Below, in pieces: positions 35,001 to 46,803 of a stretch of 64,000 nucleotides of DNA. Source of the DNA: Ipomoea triloba (Eukaryota > Streptophyta > Magnoliopsida > Solanales > Convolvulaceae); contig NC_044917.1 of NCBI RefSeq assembly GCF_003576645.1, forward strand, positions 9,633,680-9,697,679, written 5' to 3'. The position numbers and the translations under genes were made by a program. The notes under the pieces were generated by a model, which worked only from the letters and a program-made list of their open reading frames with translations, did not search any database and was not told where the DNA came from. How positions within the stretch are numbered: position 1 is the stretch's first letter; every line of letters begins with the position of its first letter.

Positions 35001-38000
35001 CACTCTAGTTGGCATAACACTACGATTGAGGAAATGAATACCTTAGATTTCAATAGTACATGGGACTTGGAAGATTTAGCTGCAGGAAAGCAGGCCATTG
35101 GGTGCAAGTGGGTGTTTGTGGTAAAGGTTAACCCCGATGGGTCAATGGCTCGATTGAAGGCTCGTCTAGTTGCAAAAGGGTATGCTCAAACCTATGGTAT
35201 TGATTACTCTGACACATTTTACCCTGTTGCGAAATTGACCTCTGTTAGGTTGCTCATTTCTAAGGCTGCTATGTATTGCTTAGCCCTTACATCAATTAGA
35301 CATTAAGAATGTTTTTCTACATGGTGACTTTCACGAAATCTACATGGAGCAACCACCTGGGTTTGTTGCTCAGGGGGAGAATGGTAAAGTTTGTCACCTT
35401 CGCAAATCTCTATATGGCCTAAAGCAGAACCCTCATGCATGGTTTGCGAAATTCAGTCAAGCGATTGAAAGGTTTGGCATGTTGAAAGGGAAGTCTGATC
35501 ACTCTATTTTTTTATAAGCATTCTAAAATAGGTACTACCTTATTAGTGGTTTATGTGGATGGCATTGTTATCACAGGTAGTGACACCACTGGCATTGTAT
35601 CTTTTAAGACCTTTATAGTCAATTTCAGACTAAAGATCTTGGTACATTAGAGTATTTTTTGGGTGTCGAGATAATATGGAGTAAGAAAGGTATATTTCTC
35701 TCCCAAAAAAAAATATGTAATTGATTTATTGACAAAAACTGAGAAACTAAGAGCTAAGCCATGTAGTACTCCAATGATCAGAGGGGGAGCCATTTGATGA
35801 TCCAAAATGATATAGACGATTGGTTGGTAAACTAAACTACCTGACCGTAACCCGTCCTGATATCGCATACTCGGTCAGTATTGTACGTCAATTTATGGCT
35901 TCTCCAACTGTTAACCATTGGCGAGCTACTGAACAAATCTTGAACTATTTGAAAGGGGCTCCAGGACGTGGAATTGTATATCAAAAACATGGACATATGA
36001 AGATTGAGTGCTTTGTAGACGCAGACTATGGAAGATCTAAGGAAAATCGAAGATCTACAACCGAATTTTGTGTCTTCTTTGGTGGGAATTTGATCCCATG
36101 AAAAAAGCAAGAAGCAAAATGTTGTCTCATGGTCAAGTGCAAAGGCAGAGTATAGAGCAATGGCACAAGCAACCTGTGAAATCTTGTGGATATATCACAT
36201 TCTGAATGAAATAAGATTAAGGCTCCTATTCCTATGAAGCTATGGTGTGACAACTAGGCAGCTCTCCATATTGCAACCAATCCTGTCTTCCATGAACGAA
36301 CCAAACACATCAAAGTTGATTACCATTTCATTCGTGAAAAGATACAACGAAGCTTAATTTATACCGGGTTTGTGAAGACAGGAGAACAATTACGAGATCT
36401 TTTTACAAAAGCCATGAATGGTTCTCGAATAGATTACTTACGTAACAAGTTAGGCATGATCAATATATATGCTCCAACTTGAGGGAGAGTGCTAGACATT
36501 AGGATTAATGCGCATATTCTTAGGGAATTGGGTTCCGATCCTTACTTTAGTTAGTATATAGTTTCTTGTATACATATGTACATCATTCCTTAGTCAGAGA
36601 TACATGAATAACATACAGTGTTCTTCTGTTAACAAAAAGTAAAAAGGCTCGAGGTAAAACAAAACCAATTGCAATGTTATTACGTTAGTTACCTTTCAAG
36701 TAGCTTCATAGTTGTTGCTTCATCTAATACGTCCTTGCTGTCACTTAGAAAAGCACGAAACTCCATAATAATATCTTGATACTCTGAACTGTGAGTCTCT
36801 GAAGCACCGTCATCTTCTAAAAGTAGCCGATTTATCTGGGAGAGATGAGGGGAAAATCACAAATAGAATTTAAAACAAATATATAAGTATATAACAGCTT
36901 ATAGAAACTCTACAACTAACAGAAATCACATCACAAGCAGTAGAAAACTTTTAGATCATAAGTAATATTTATTCATTTGTTAGTGGCAACTGTGACAAAT
37001 GACAAAACAAAAGCACTTCTGGTTCCCATTGCATTATCACCAAAATAAAGACTTTAACCCACTGGATCAGGGTTTAATAGCTAATTGGCTGAAATGTTTG
37101 GTTTTGCTACTCTCAAAAGTTCCTTTTTTGAAGTATAGGGGCACCACATGAAGGGTCCACCCATAGAGTTTTAGTTGAAAGTCCTCTATCAAAAATTTTA
37201 AATCTTATATTTTATTAATTATTGAAAGTTCAAATTTTTCTCAGATCAACAGATGAGGTTCACTGCATAGATTCTTGAAAGAAAAATACCTCCACCAAAA
37301 ACCTCACTAGAAGTTCTTCCTGAGAACCAAACCTATTTGTATCCCCTCCCATGTTCCATTGAAACCCATTCATCCCCATCAAATTCCAGCCCAAAGAGAA
37401 AATCCAACTTAGTATTCTCAACGCTTCCTAAAGACAATTGCACATATAGCATCTCTCTTGTTGTAGATGTTCTATATGCACTACCCTGGTCTCGGGGAAT
37501 AAATATGCAATTGATTACTAAGGACAAGAACCAAATGGTCTAATAATTGAGATGGAAATTTCCCATGTAGATGTTCTACAATCACTAGCCTGGTATCTTG
37601 GGGAACAAATATATAATTGACTAATAAGGACAAACTCTAAACTATTCAAAAATTCACACAGAAATTTCTAATGTAGAAATAATCCTAGATTGCCCTATTC
37701 AGAACCTGGTATTGCTTTGAAGGGAGAATGTGACAGATTAACATCAGAGATAACTGATGGCACACATATACTCTGAAAGTGTTCATGTATATAGTATACA
37801 ATATCTAAGTTTAACAGGAGAGAAATGAAAAACAGAATTTTTCCAGTGGCTATGCAGCACAGCAGGACAGACCTTGTCCAAATACAGTTCAGTTGCCCAT
37901 GTACAAATCATAGTTATTTGACACTTGTCATCCTTAGCAAGACTGTCAAGTTTCCTTAAAAGGAAGGTTCTCAAAGCATCCTGCAAACTAGGAACTATAT

Positions 38001-39155
38001 TAAAAGGAACAGAACTTGTGACTTTCAATAATACAATGACTTTTTTTTTTTTAAACAAATAATACAATGACTTGATGACTTGTTTTAAGAAAATACAAAT
38101 GCATTATTATGATCATGTAACCCAAAGAAAATAGCAAAAATAACTATTACCTGTTCACCTATACTAATAAACTTCAATGTTATCTCTTCGAATGACAATG
38201 CATAAGTAATCTGCAATTTAAATTCCCTTGCATCAGGATGTAGTCAATTGCTAGCAAATAAAGAGCTAGATAGATGGATGAAAAAATTAACATTATTATT
38301 TATCTATATCACACCACTATAATTTTAAAAGGGGTGTGGTTGTGTGGAGAGAAAGAGATATCAAGAAGGCAATGGGCTCTAGCAACTAGTTCCAATGCAA
38401 TTTACAGCTGGAATAAAAATAAACAAAAAAAGACATAGCAGATATATTAACTTAAAATAAGGAGAAATATTGCTTGAAATCATTGAGGAGTTAAAGTAGC
38501 GCAGAGAGATATACTTTTTTTATACATACAAATAAAAAATTACAAATATATTCCCAGAAACTTGGTTGAAAGTACTACTGGCTCAAGGAAAAAAGAAGAG
38601 TTAAAACCCAAATCTCACATAAAATCATATAAGCATTCTAGTTTCTACCTGAGGAGCATCATTTAATCTCAAGGAGTGGGAAAAAACATACAGTTTCACA
38701 TATAACATACTAAACATGCTATTCAATAAATTAAATTTCGTGCATTTTCAAAGTTGGATAAATGAAAATTTTCTTGTCATTTTTCAGTTTGGGGAATATT
38801 TCAACTTGAACACAAACTCCAATTTTCCTTATCTATTTTCTATTTTTTCCAAAAAAAAAAAAAACAAATATGGAAAACTTCCATTAGCTAAAAGGCCAGT
38901 ACATTCTCTACTACGAGGAAGGTGTTTTTCAAATAGAAGGATATTTTCATTGAAGAAAGAATAAATTTCAGATAGTTCCTCAAAAAAACAAAGTATAGAA
39001 GACAACTAATAAGAGCCTCGTTAAAAAGCATCCACCAGTTTCTATAATACTTATGCTTTATAAAAAATATGAAGCTACAGAAAAGGCAGACCCAAAATGC
39101 AAACATAGAAATATTCAATTGTTGAAAGAAATGAGCAAATTATGATGTCAAAAAC

Positions 39156-39187
<32 letters not shown>

Positions 39188-42100
39188 TATAATAATAATA
39201 ATAATAGAAAGAAGAAAAAAGAAATGGAATTTACTTTTGCATAAAAATAAGCTGCTCGTTGGAAATCCTTTGAAGAAAAAGCAGATTCAGCCTGCATACA
39301 CATGGATATAAAAATTAAAAATAAATAAAAAGCTATAAATTCAGCTTTAGATGTACCCCCACCCCAAAAAAAAAAAAAAAAAGTACCTGCTCAAAATAGA
39401 CTTGATCCCTCTGCAGGTGATCATGACAACTAGCCAATGCTGCAGCATATTCCTTTAAGTCCAAGTATACCTTCCACATATCTCGGCCTTCATCATTAAC
39501 AGACACCTAATTCACATCTTATTGTTAAAAACATTAAGCCAGAAATATGTTACCTAGTGCATCAATGAACAGTTAATAACAATGACTAGAGAAACCTGGA
39601 AGATAGAGTTTTGGTCATATGCATAGAACAGTCCAGCAGACGCATCACTGCATAACCCACTGATTCCCCTTGAAACTGCATCAGGTGTTTGATCAAAAAC
39701 AAGTTCTTCTACAATCTGCTTACTAATCCTGTTTACAATCTACCAATAAAATAATCTTGTGGGCTTCTACATAATGCACCAAGAATTGTGAAAACAAAAT
39801 ATTAAATTAGATGTTCGGGGGAAATGATATGCTTCAAGTAAAAATATGTACAAATAAACAAGCAAGTTCCCATTATGCCGCTGAAATGTTATGACAAGCT
39901 GCCAACTAGTTACCAGAATCAACATTCAGAAACATGACTTTAAGTACTGCTGAGATGAGTGGCTCTATACTGCAAAAGTCATTATGTGTAACACAATAAA
40001 AAATCTCTAGAAAACTAAGAAAGTTGCTTATACCTTGACTGCCAGTTTGGCTCACAGAAATAAAACTAGATAATAAGAATAGGACTTCATAAGGAATGGA
40101 ATAGAGAAAAGATATACAAGAAATACTATTTCATTATTAAAGAATAATATGGTTGGGTTAAGAAATGGAAGACGAATAAAAATTAGAAAGTCATTAACAG
40201 AGAGTTTGTGTGTTATACATGCGTATGTATATGTGCGTGTCAGCGTGTGTTAGTGTATAATGTACATCTACATACACACTCTATCATAACATAATACAAG
40301 GGTGGTTGAAAATAATAAAAGATAGGGTATTTTTATCTCAAAAACATGGTCAATTCCACAGTCAATGGACATAGTTCATTCCATGAGAGAATCTGAAATG
40401 GCTATTCTGCTTGCAAAGGGAATAGGTCATTCCGTGGAGTTCAATTCTGTGGAACTGAAAACAAACTAAACAACAGAATTGGTCTATTCCACCAAGTCCT
40501 ACTCCGTTCCTTGCCAATTCTGCTAACCCAACATGTACATTAATACAAGGTGTTGGACAAATGCCCACTTAAAAGGTATAACAATTTATTTTTTACCATT
40601 ATCTATAAAAAGTGTCGATAAGTTCTGTACCATTTTGCAAGGAATATATAATGGGCATTGGGAAAACCCAAATGGCTTATTGCATTACTAGCTGTAAAAA
40701 AAACTGCATGTAAGAATAATACGGCATCAAGTGGACTCACCTTAACTTTGTTCCCAATAAGAAGAAGGAAATGAAATTCAGATACTGCCATAGAACTAGG
40801 TTTAACAACTTCAGCTCCTTCTGATAATTTTGAATAGTCCAAAAGAGCTTTGTTTTCCACAAAGTTTTCACCCCCACTTGGTGAACTGCATGTGAAATCT
40901 CCAATTTATTAGCAAATATCAGAGAACCAACATATCCATAATTGGTGTAAAGTACATTTAACAAGAACTAATCATGTTGTGGAAATCATACAAAAAGGGA
41001 AAAAGTTACTAACTCTTAGAACAACATATGAAGTTCAAACCTGTTTACAAGAAAAACACACTAAGTCATGGGAACCATCCTGTACCTATGATGTCCGCCA
41101 AAGATTAGGTCACCATGGTAGATTCCAGCTCCAGAAAGCCAGGCAAAATGCTCAGCTCTCCTTTGCTTTATAAAGAAGTGAAGTTCACTGCAAGAAGGGC
41201 ATTGCAAAATATATTATCATTTCACAAATCCAATTAAATAGATTATACACATAGAGAGAGAAAGACAATGTGAACAACAGTGCAATTCCTTAAGGTATGC
41301 ATTTATAGGTGGGGAATTACATAGGTAGATCCTGAAATGGCTGAACAGCATCCTACCTTTACAACCTAGTACTAATTCAAACAATCTAACTAGCATTTTA
41401 TAGTATAAAGATTCTGTGCATTTAAAAGTGGCAAATCACTTAAGTAGATCATGGATAGCACCCTATTTATACAACCTTGGGTTAATTCAAACAATCAATT
41501 TAGCATTTTATAGTCCAAAGATTAAATAAATTAAGCAACTGATCACTAGATGACTTAGCAAAATGATTGCTAAGTGCCACTTGAGCCTGTGACAAATAGA
41601 TCCTCTGCAAAAAGAATAATGATTTCGAATACATGCAAAGTCAAGACTCAAGAGCTTAAAAAATCTATAATGATTTACACACAAAAGATAACTATCCCTG
41701 GTTTACAGTCTTGCAATTTCATAGCAACATGCTCCATTAGTCCAGAAATATATTCATGTTAATACTACAGGCATTTTTTCTGTCACACTAGAGTTCCAAA
41801 TTACACAACTTCATTGAAGAATATTTTAGATATTGCACAGGCAGGCACCAATTGTATCCTTCCACATTTAAGGAGAAAGCAAAGATTTTGTCCAACATCC
41901 ATTATATTTGACAATATAATATGTAACATTGTAAAGAACTTACCTGTTAGGTATGTCACCAGGAAGCTCCATGAAATGTACTGTGCGGTCCACATAACTA
42001 GCAAAAACAGACTACAAAAAAAAAAAAAAACACCAGAAGAGCAAAGCATGGAAAACACAAATGTCATGTTCATAGGCAAGAGTGCACAAGAAAAGAAGTT

Positions 42101-44306
42101 GAAATTAAGTTACAGACAAAAGATGTTAGCTAGATATTTTAATGTAGGACTTAAAATAGCAATTGACACTAGGGCGCATTTAGTTCATTTTTTTTGTTTT
42201 CTTTTTCAATAGTTTTCTCATTTTTCTTTTTCCATTAGGAAAATGATAGAAAAATCAAAATCGTATTATAAGTATCTATTTTCTATATTATTTTCCAAGT
42301 CATAAAATACAAAGTTATTTGAAATTCTTTTTTATTTTGTTCATTTTTGTTATGAAAGTAAAGAGAGAATTTATGAATATGTTGTCTTATATATTGTCAT
42401 ATAGAAAAGAGAATACAAAGCCCTATAAATAGGTGCTAGAAGACTTCGAATAGGAAACAAGTTTCCATATGCCTGCCTACCTAAATCCCTAAGACTGCCT
42501 AATCTATAGAGATTCCATATATTAAATATATATTCCATAACATTCTCCCTCAAGTTGGAGCATAGATATTAATCTTGCCCAACTTGTTACACAAATAACT
42601 AATAACCCAAAATAACTAAATAACGAAATAACAAACTAACTCAAACATAACAAACTCATATATCATTTAGGAGACTCTCCTTGAAAAAAAGCTTTGCACG
42701 CCACCAATACCTATGGACAGTTGGGTGAACTCAACGTGGACCGAACAAACTTGGGATTGGACACTCCCCCTGCAATAGAAGCTTGGACGCCACCAATACC
42801 TACGGACAAACACCAGGTGAACTCGACGTGGACCGAACAAGCTTGGGATTAGACCCTCCCCCTAAACTGGAAGCTTGAACGCCACCAATATTGCAACTCC
42901 GGGTGAACAAAGCGTGGACTATACAAGGTTGGACACACAAGGTAAAGAAAACAAACTCCAAACCGGAGGACAAATTCTTTACCAACGATAGGGAAGCATG
43001 CTCCAAACAACAATGAGCATCAAAACCGAGAAACAACACCAAAACAAGACAGCACCAAAACACAAAACAAGACTCCATCCGTCTAGAGGTCAAGAACTAG
43101 AGACCCCATACGCAAGCCCCTCACCAATCACCCTCTTCGTCACAAGATCCCGAGACAGTAGCAACACATTTATACTCATTCATACCCACCAACACAGATC
43201 ACAAAACACACACAAAAAAAAATAAAGGGAGCTTGAAGGGGTACGAAACAATCTGACCATAGAATAAAAATCAATGGTCCAAACGAACTCAAGCGACCTA
43301 GGAGCAGTTGACCAAAATGTTTTCCAGTTGTTGGGTAATACCAAGTACCCAACCCTCCCGAACCCTAATAGAACAAGTTCAGAAAGTTGATAATTAGGTT
43401 TGGGATGAGTTTGGGCAAGCAAAACTGCAAAATAATACTCGTCACAGGTTCGGGAAGTAGAGAAACCCCCCACACCTGATACTCGATACTCTGTGTGTGT
43501 GCGCGCGCGTGTGCTGTATTTATATTTTTTGTTAAATTTATTAAACGGGTTTCGGGTACCTTACAAGTAGTGTGAAACAGAGGTTTGGACAAATACAAGT
43601 CATATTTATTCAGGTACGGGATGGGTTCAGAAATGGCTAAAGGGGTTGATACCCTAGCCATTGTCATCCTAAATAACATTTAACCCTAGGTGCAAGTAAG
43701 TAGATTATATTGAAATAAGTAGATGGAAATATAGAAAATAGATGATGGTGGGTGAAGTAAGAAAAACAGCATTAAATGTATTTATAGTGGTGGTAAATAA
43801 ATACTAGGCGCAATGGTGATTATGGAAGAAAAGTAGATAGGGATGATGGCAGGGTAGGTAGGTGGAGGTAGGGGTATATAGATAGGTGGGTGGATAGATA
43901 GTAGGAGTAGATAGATAAGTGAAGTTTAAGTTTGTAGGTAATGATTATAAATGAAGTTATCTGTATTTTTGTATTTGGAAAACAAGAAAAAAAATGTGTT
44001 CCAAATCCTTTGTCAAGTTGGGAAAATGGAAAACAATGCTTAAAAAATGTCTTATTCATTTTTCCAAAAAGAAATGAAAAACTAGTCACTAAAATAATCC
44101 AAAAGAAAATGAAGAATTTATTTTTGTTTTCCTTCTATTGTAGATGTCCAGGAAGTTACATGTAAAATGAATCTGATAAACACAAAAATGAAATTACCTC
44201 TAGCGACCCAATCCCAGTAAAAGAATATAGGCGTGTGGGAGTAACAGCCATCACATAATATCTAGTTCCATTGTTTACACTAGCTGTTTCCATCTGAAAG
44301 GAAGAA

Positions 44307-44339
<33 letters not shown>

Positions 44340-46803
44340 AAAAAAAAACAAAAAAAAAGGCAAAACTAAAAGCTATCAACTAGAAGATCAATTTAAGAGT
44401 ATGAATAAAGCAAGTAGATGAGAAAAATTAAAAATAAAAAGCAGAGCCAACCTAGAGATGCTCCACGGACCAATGAAACTAAATAGAAGGAATATTGAAA
44501 AATAAATTTAAAACAAAAACTAAAATAAATAAATAAAAAGAGTCATAGAGAGAGAAGGAAAAAAGATGAAGCTAGAAAGAATTAAACCTGCACACCCATG
44601 AAAGTCTCAGGTAGTTCCTTGAGTTCAAATAGCAACTTTATGTGCTTCTCCATCTTATCCTTTGCATCCACATATATCTCATACAGTTGGCCACTCTGCG
44701 TGCCAAGAATGACTTCCTTTGTTGAAGCTGCATAGTCAACAAATAGAATCAAGGCAGTGTACAAAGATTATTAACTTATGGTGCAATTATGTATAAGAAG
44801 AGAAGAAACTGATACTACTGCTTACCTTCTGTTATTTGCTGCCGGTTCCAAGCAACAGCGTTGACAAGAAGCCCTTTCAGTTTGCTTAAAAGACGAGGTT
44901 TAGCCCATTTTGCATGCATGTAATATGTATCAGCACTTCCATTGCCAACAACTGTGGCAATGCAGTGACTACCACCAGGATCAACAAAAACTTTATGAAT
45001 AGATTGCTCCCCGGGTCTACCAGCAGAAAGATCAATATCTGTACAAATTTCAATAAGAAAACAGTGCTTAGAGTTTATAATCATACTAAGAATTCAGTTC
45101 CAACAAAAAATGCTGCAAGCCAAAATGGCCAACAGCCTGGAACAAAAATGATGACACATATACGAGTATGACTAGCTTAAAAAAATTAAAGGAAATACTC
45201 AATGCAATATTGTTTAAATTACTCTGAAAGTAATAACTATTATACTTAGATCATTGTTCAAAACATGGTGTTCTGAACATCATATCTGTCTTACAATAGC
45301 TTCTATTTAGAAACTAAATGACAGTACAGAATTATGAGTAAATAATTGCTCACTCCATTTAATTAATGAGAAACATCGAAAAGCCTGAAATTCTATTAAC
45401 AAAGTAAGCAAATGATTGTCAAATTGAAGGCATTAAATTTTGGACTTACAAAGGACAGAGTTAGTCAGATAGATTCCATCTATGCAAGGCTTACAACTAG
45501 TTGCAAGTTGTGAATAAGAATGGGGCCATAACATGTAAAATCAATACATGTACTTCATTATTGTACAAAGTAAAATAAAGAGAAATGAGTATGTTTGAAG
45601 GGAAATATAATGATAAGCTAAAAAGGAATAGTTATGTTATATTGTTATGTTAAGTGAAGCATATTTAGCAACCAAAACAAACTATAGAGTTAAAATATAA
45701 ACCATATGAGCATGAATTTGAGAACCAATGAAACAAGAGATAGCACAGCCTTTAACCTACATAGCTAATTCAAAAGACCAAACAATACAACTCCATACAT
45801 CTTTTTGTTTAAGACTTGTAATATAAGTCCGCCTATAAGTCTTCATTTGAAAGATTCCAAGAACCCATCATAAATAAAGTAATCTATTAAGACACATTTA
45901 TTTTACATGGCACACATGCATTTTTTGTATTAGAACCCAATCTAAGTGTCTTATTTTCCGTGAAAAATCATGCATGTATACAATTTATTAATAACTAGGA
46001 AAATTGATAGAATATATTCTGGTTAAATATCTCATCTAATCACCACATTATAAGATCAAGTTAACTTTGATTAAATAATAACAATTCCCTTTTCAGCCTT
46101 CCCAAGGTTCATTCTACTCCCATGTATTATTGTTCAGAGTGTGATGTGTGCCCCATGTTTTGGGGATATAGTAGCATATAGAAGATAGGAAAACAGGGCA
46201 AAATATGGGTTTTGTGGATGCAGAGCACCAATCCTGTTGTTTGTATTATGAACTACAACAGCATTTTGGTCACATGGATTGGTTAATTAACAAGTAAGAA
46301 TTGGGGAAAACTGTCAACCATGCAAATGTTGTGCTAATAGATTTCAGTTTATCCAGCTCTGTTTCCCTTCAACTTTCATTTCCCCCTTTTTTTAACTGGG
46401 TGATCTTGAGCTGACACAAATGCACGCGGGAGTAGATTCCCATTAACATTGATGGTGAAAAGCTAGGAATTTGTGCAATTTAGATTTCAATTTCCTTCCA
46501 TTTCAATCAATTCAATTTTCAAGAATTCCAGTTCTGCTTCATTAGCTCTTGTCATTACACAATTTTGCATAATTACAGATTTTGCCAATAATACAAACAA
46601 TTGATACACAGAAAGTGCAAGTACAGAAAACCGATAATACCGTCAGAAACGCCGACTCCAAAATCGTGTCTGATCACCCATCCTTTGCTAGTACCCAAAA
46701 CGATGACATCGTTTCCGGCAGCCATACAGGTAATCACTCCACGCCCCTTTGTGGCATATCGTTCGAGAAGATCCACAGAGAACACCTGCCGCTTTGACTC
46801 CAT
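17655..46803 (-). CDS. VPS18: VPS18, vacuolar sorting HOPS/CORVET core subunit, 23 exons
   Basis: Exons: 46803-46641, 45038-44826, 44727-44588, 44293-44198, 42011-41944, 41187-41086, 40885-40741, 39739-39596, 39506-39387, 39291-39235, 38210-38151, 37980-37873, 36835-36693, 27694-27616, 26220-26158, 26011-25881, 25407-25302, 21419-21231, 20746-20519, 19886-19731, 19251-19090, 18245-18126 and 17834-17655. All introns read as GT-AG. The exons sum to 2973 bases, a continuous frame of 990 residues ending TGA, the expected plant VPS18 size. Start: [20 protein letters not shown]. The N-terminal beta-propeller and central Pep3/Vps18 region are followed by alpha-solenoid clathrin-like repeats (around 610-760) and a coiled-coil stretch (around 785-835). 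A C-terminal RING has CGGC at about 836-839 (split over the exon 20/21 junction), [10 protein letters not shown] at 869-878 and CPYC at 944-947. VPS18 tethers late-endosomal and vacuolar membranes within HOPS/CORVET. The gene is intact although introns 4, 13 and 17 hold transposons. Confidence 0.95.
22735..24698 (-). mobile_element. Deleted copia element D1 (short TGTTATG...CCATAACA LTRs) in VPS18 intron 17
   Basis: LTRs of about 190 bp lie at 22735-23708 (interrupted by an insertion) and about 24513-24698, in minus orientation relative to the window. Flanking 5-mers AGCTT and AGGTT differ by one base, plausible for an old target duplication. Beside the left LTR is the purine-rich tract (minus strand CTTGAGGGGAAG). 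The 0.8 kb interior keeps only debris: a minus-strand frame with [15 protein letters not shown] recalls the copia GAG-pre-integrase motif. It is not capable of autonomous movement. Confidence 0.8.
22913..23683. mobile_element. Nonautonomous DNA element inside the D1 LTR, 10-bp target duplication
   Basis: The direct repeat TATACCAAAT flanks it (22903-22912 and 23684-23693), and removing one copy plus the element restores the uninterrupted LTR seen at 24513-24698. Ends are short inverted repeats around GTTATCAAGGCG. The interior has GGCGCCTAGGCG-type words, an AT microsatellite (22983-23010), a tandem array of units of roughly 45 bases (23055-23320, 'ttgggcaacccaaaagtt' type, later 'ttgggcagctcaagagtcc') and a GC-rich block with repeated CACGCGCC. 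A 9-10 bp duplication suggests Mutator-like transposition. Confidence 0.8.
28820..29040 (+). repeat. 5' LTR of copia B
   Basis: 221 bp, TG...CA termini, carrying a TATATATA tract near its 3' half. Paired with the LTR at 33706-33926. Confidence 0.96.
29502..33698 (+). pseudogene. Copia B gag-pol polyprotein frame with one in-frame amber codon
   Basis: The first ATG of the frame is at 29502; upstream open sequence from 29436 has only a GTG. The frame runs 1398 codons before its stop, broken only by TAG at 31908-31910. Domains in order: gag with a CX2CX4HX4C zinc knuckle (30273-30314), aspartic protease DSGA (30531-30542), GAG-pre-integrase HHCC region ([12 protein letters not shown]), integrase with D,D,E residues, reverse transcriptase with YVDD (32742-32753), then RNase H ([23 protein letters not shown]). 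The TAG falls in the variable linker between integrase and reverse transcriptase. It could be a C-to-T change at a CAG codon, so this copy should not make full-length pol unless the stop is read through. Confidence 0.93.
33706..33926 (+). repeat. 3' LTR of copia B
   Basis: Same 221-bp length as the 5' LTR, with one visible substitution in the TA tract. The target duplication ATTAT follows immediately. Confidence 0.96.
39151..39208. repeat. (AAT)n microsatellite in VPS18 intron 10
   Basis: About 19 AAT/ATA units with one interruption (aattataat). It lies just 26 bases beyond the exon 10 donor side. Confidence 0.9.
42348..43340 (-). mobile_element. Truncated copia of the D family in VPS18 intron 4
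   Basis: A 195-bp LTR (42348-42542, TGTTATGAAA...CCATAACA) is followed by the same purine-rich border and interior as element D1. A minus-strand frame again has [18 protein letters not shown]. The region 43270-43335 matches the D1 interior up to 'gttttccag', after which similarity ends with no second LTR. It therefore lacks its 5' end. Confidence 0.8.
43480..44100. repeat. Low-complexity stretch in VPS18 intron 4
   Basis: A GT/GC alternating tract occurs at about 43491-43515 (gtgtgtgcgcgcgcgtgtg). An imperfect array of GTAGATAG/GGTAGGTGG words covers about 43840-43925. No coding. Confidence 0.6.

Larger units (their letters stand above)
28150..36634 (+). mobile_element. Old degenerate copia element, split by a younger insertion
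   Basis: Left part (about 28150-28819): protease-like [13 protein letters not shown], in which the catalytic Asp has become Asn and the following Gly has become Arg, then the GAG-pre-integrase region. Right part (33927-36489): integrase ([14 protein letters not shown]), reverse transcriptase ([13 protein letters not shown]...) and RNase H ([10 protein letters not shown] type) fragments in several frames with many stops. The 3' LTR is 36490-36634 (TGCTAG...TTAACA), preceded by a purine tract (cttgagggagag). The 5' LTR and gag are missing. It is the target of the young copia at 28820-33926. Confidence 0.88.
27695..36692 (-). other. VPS18 intron 13, 9.0 kb, expanded by nested copia elements
   Basis: It lies between exon 13 (ending 36693) and exon 14 (starting 27694). 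Most of it is an old copia relic containing a young copia. Both retroelements run opposite to VPS18 transcription. The splice ends remain canonical. Confidence 0.9.
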
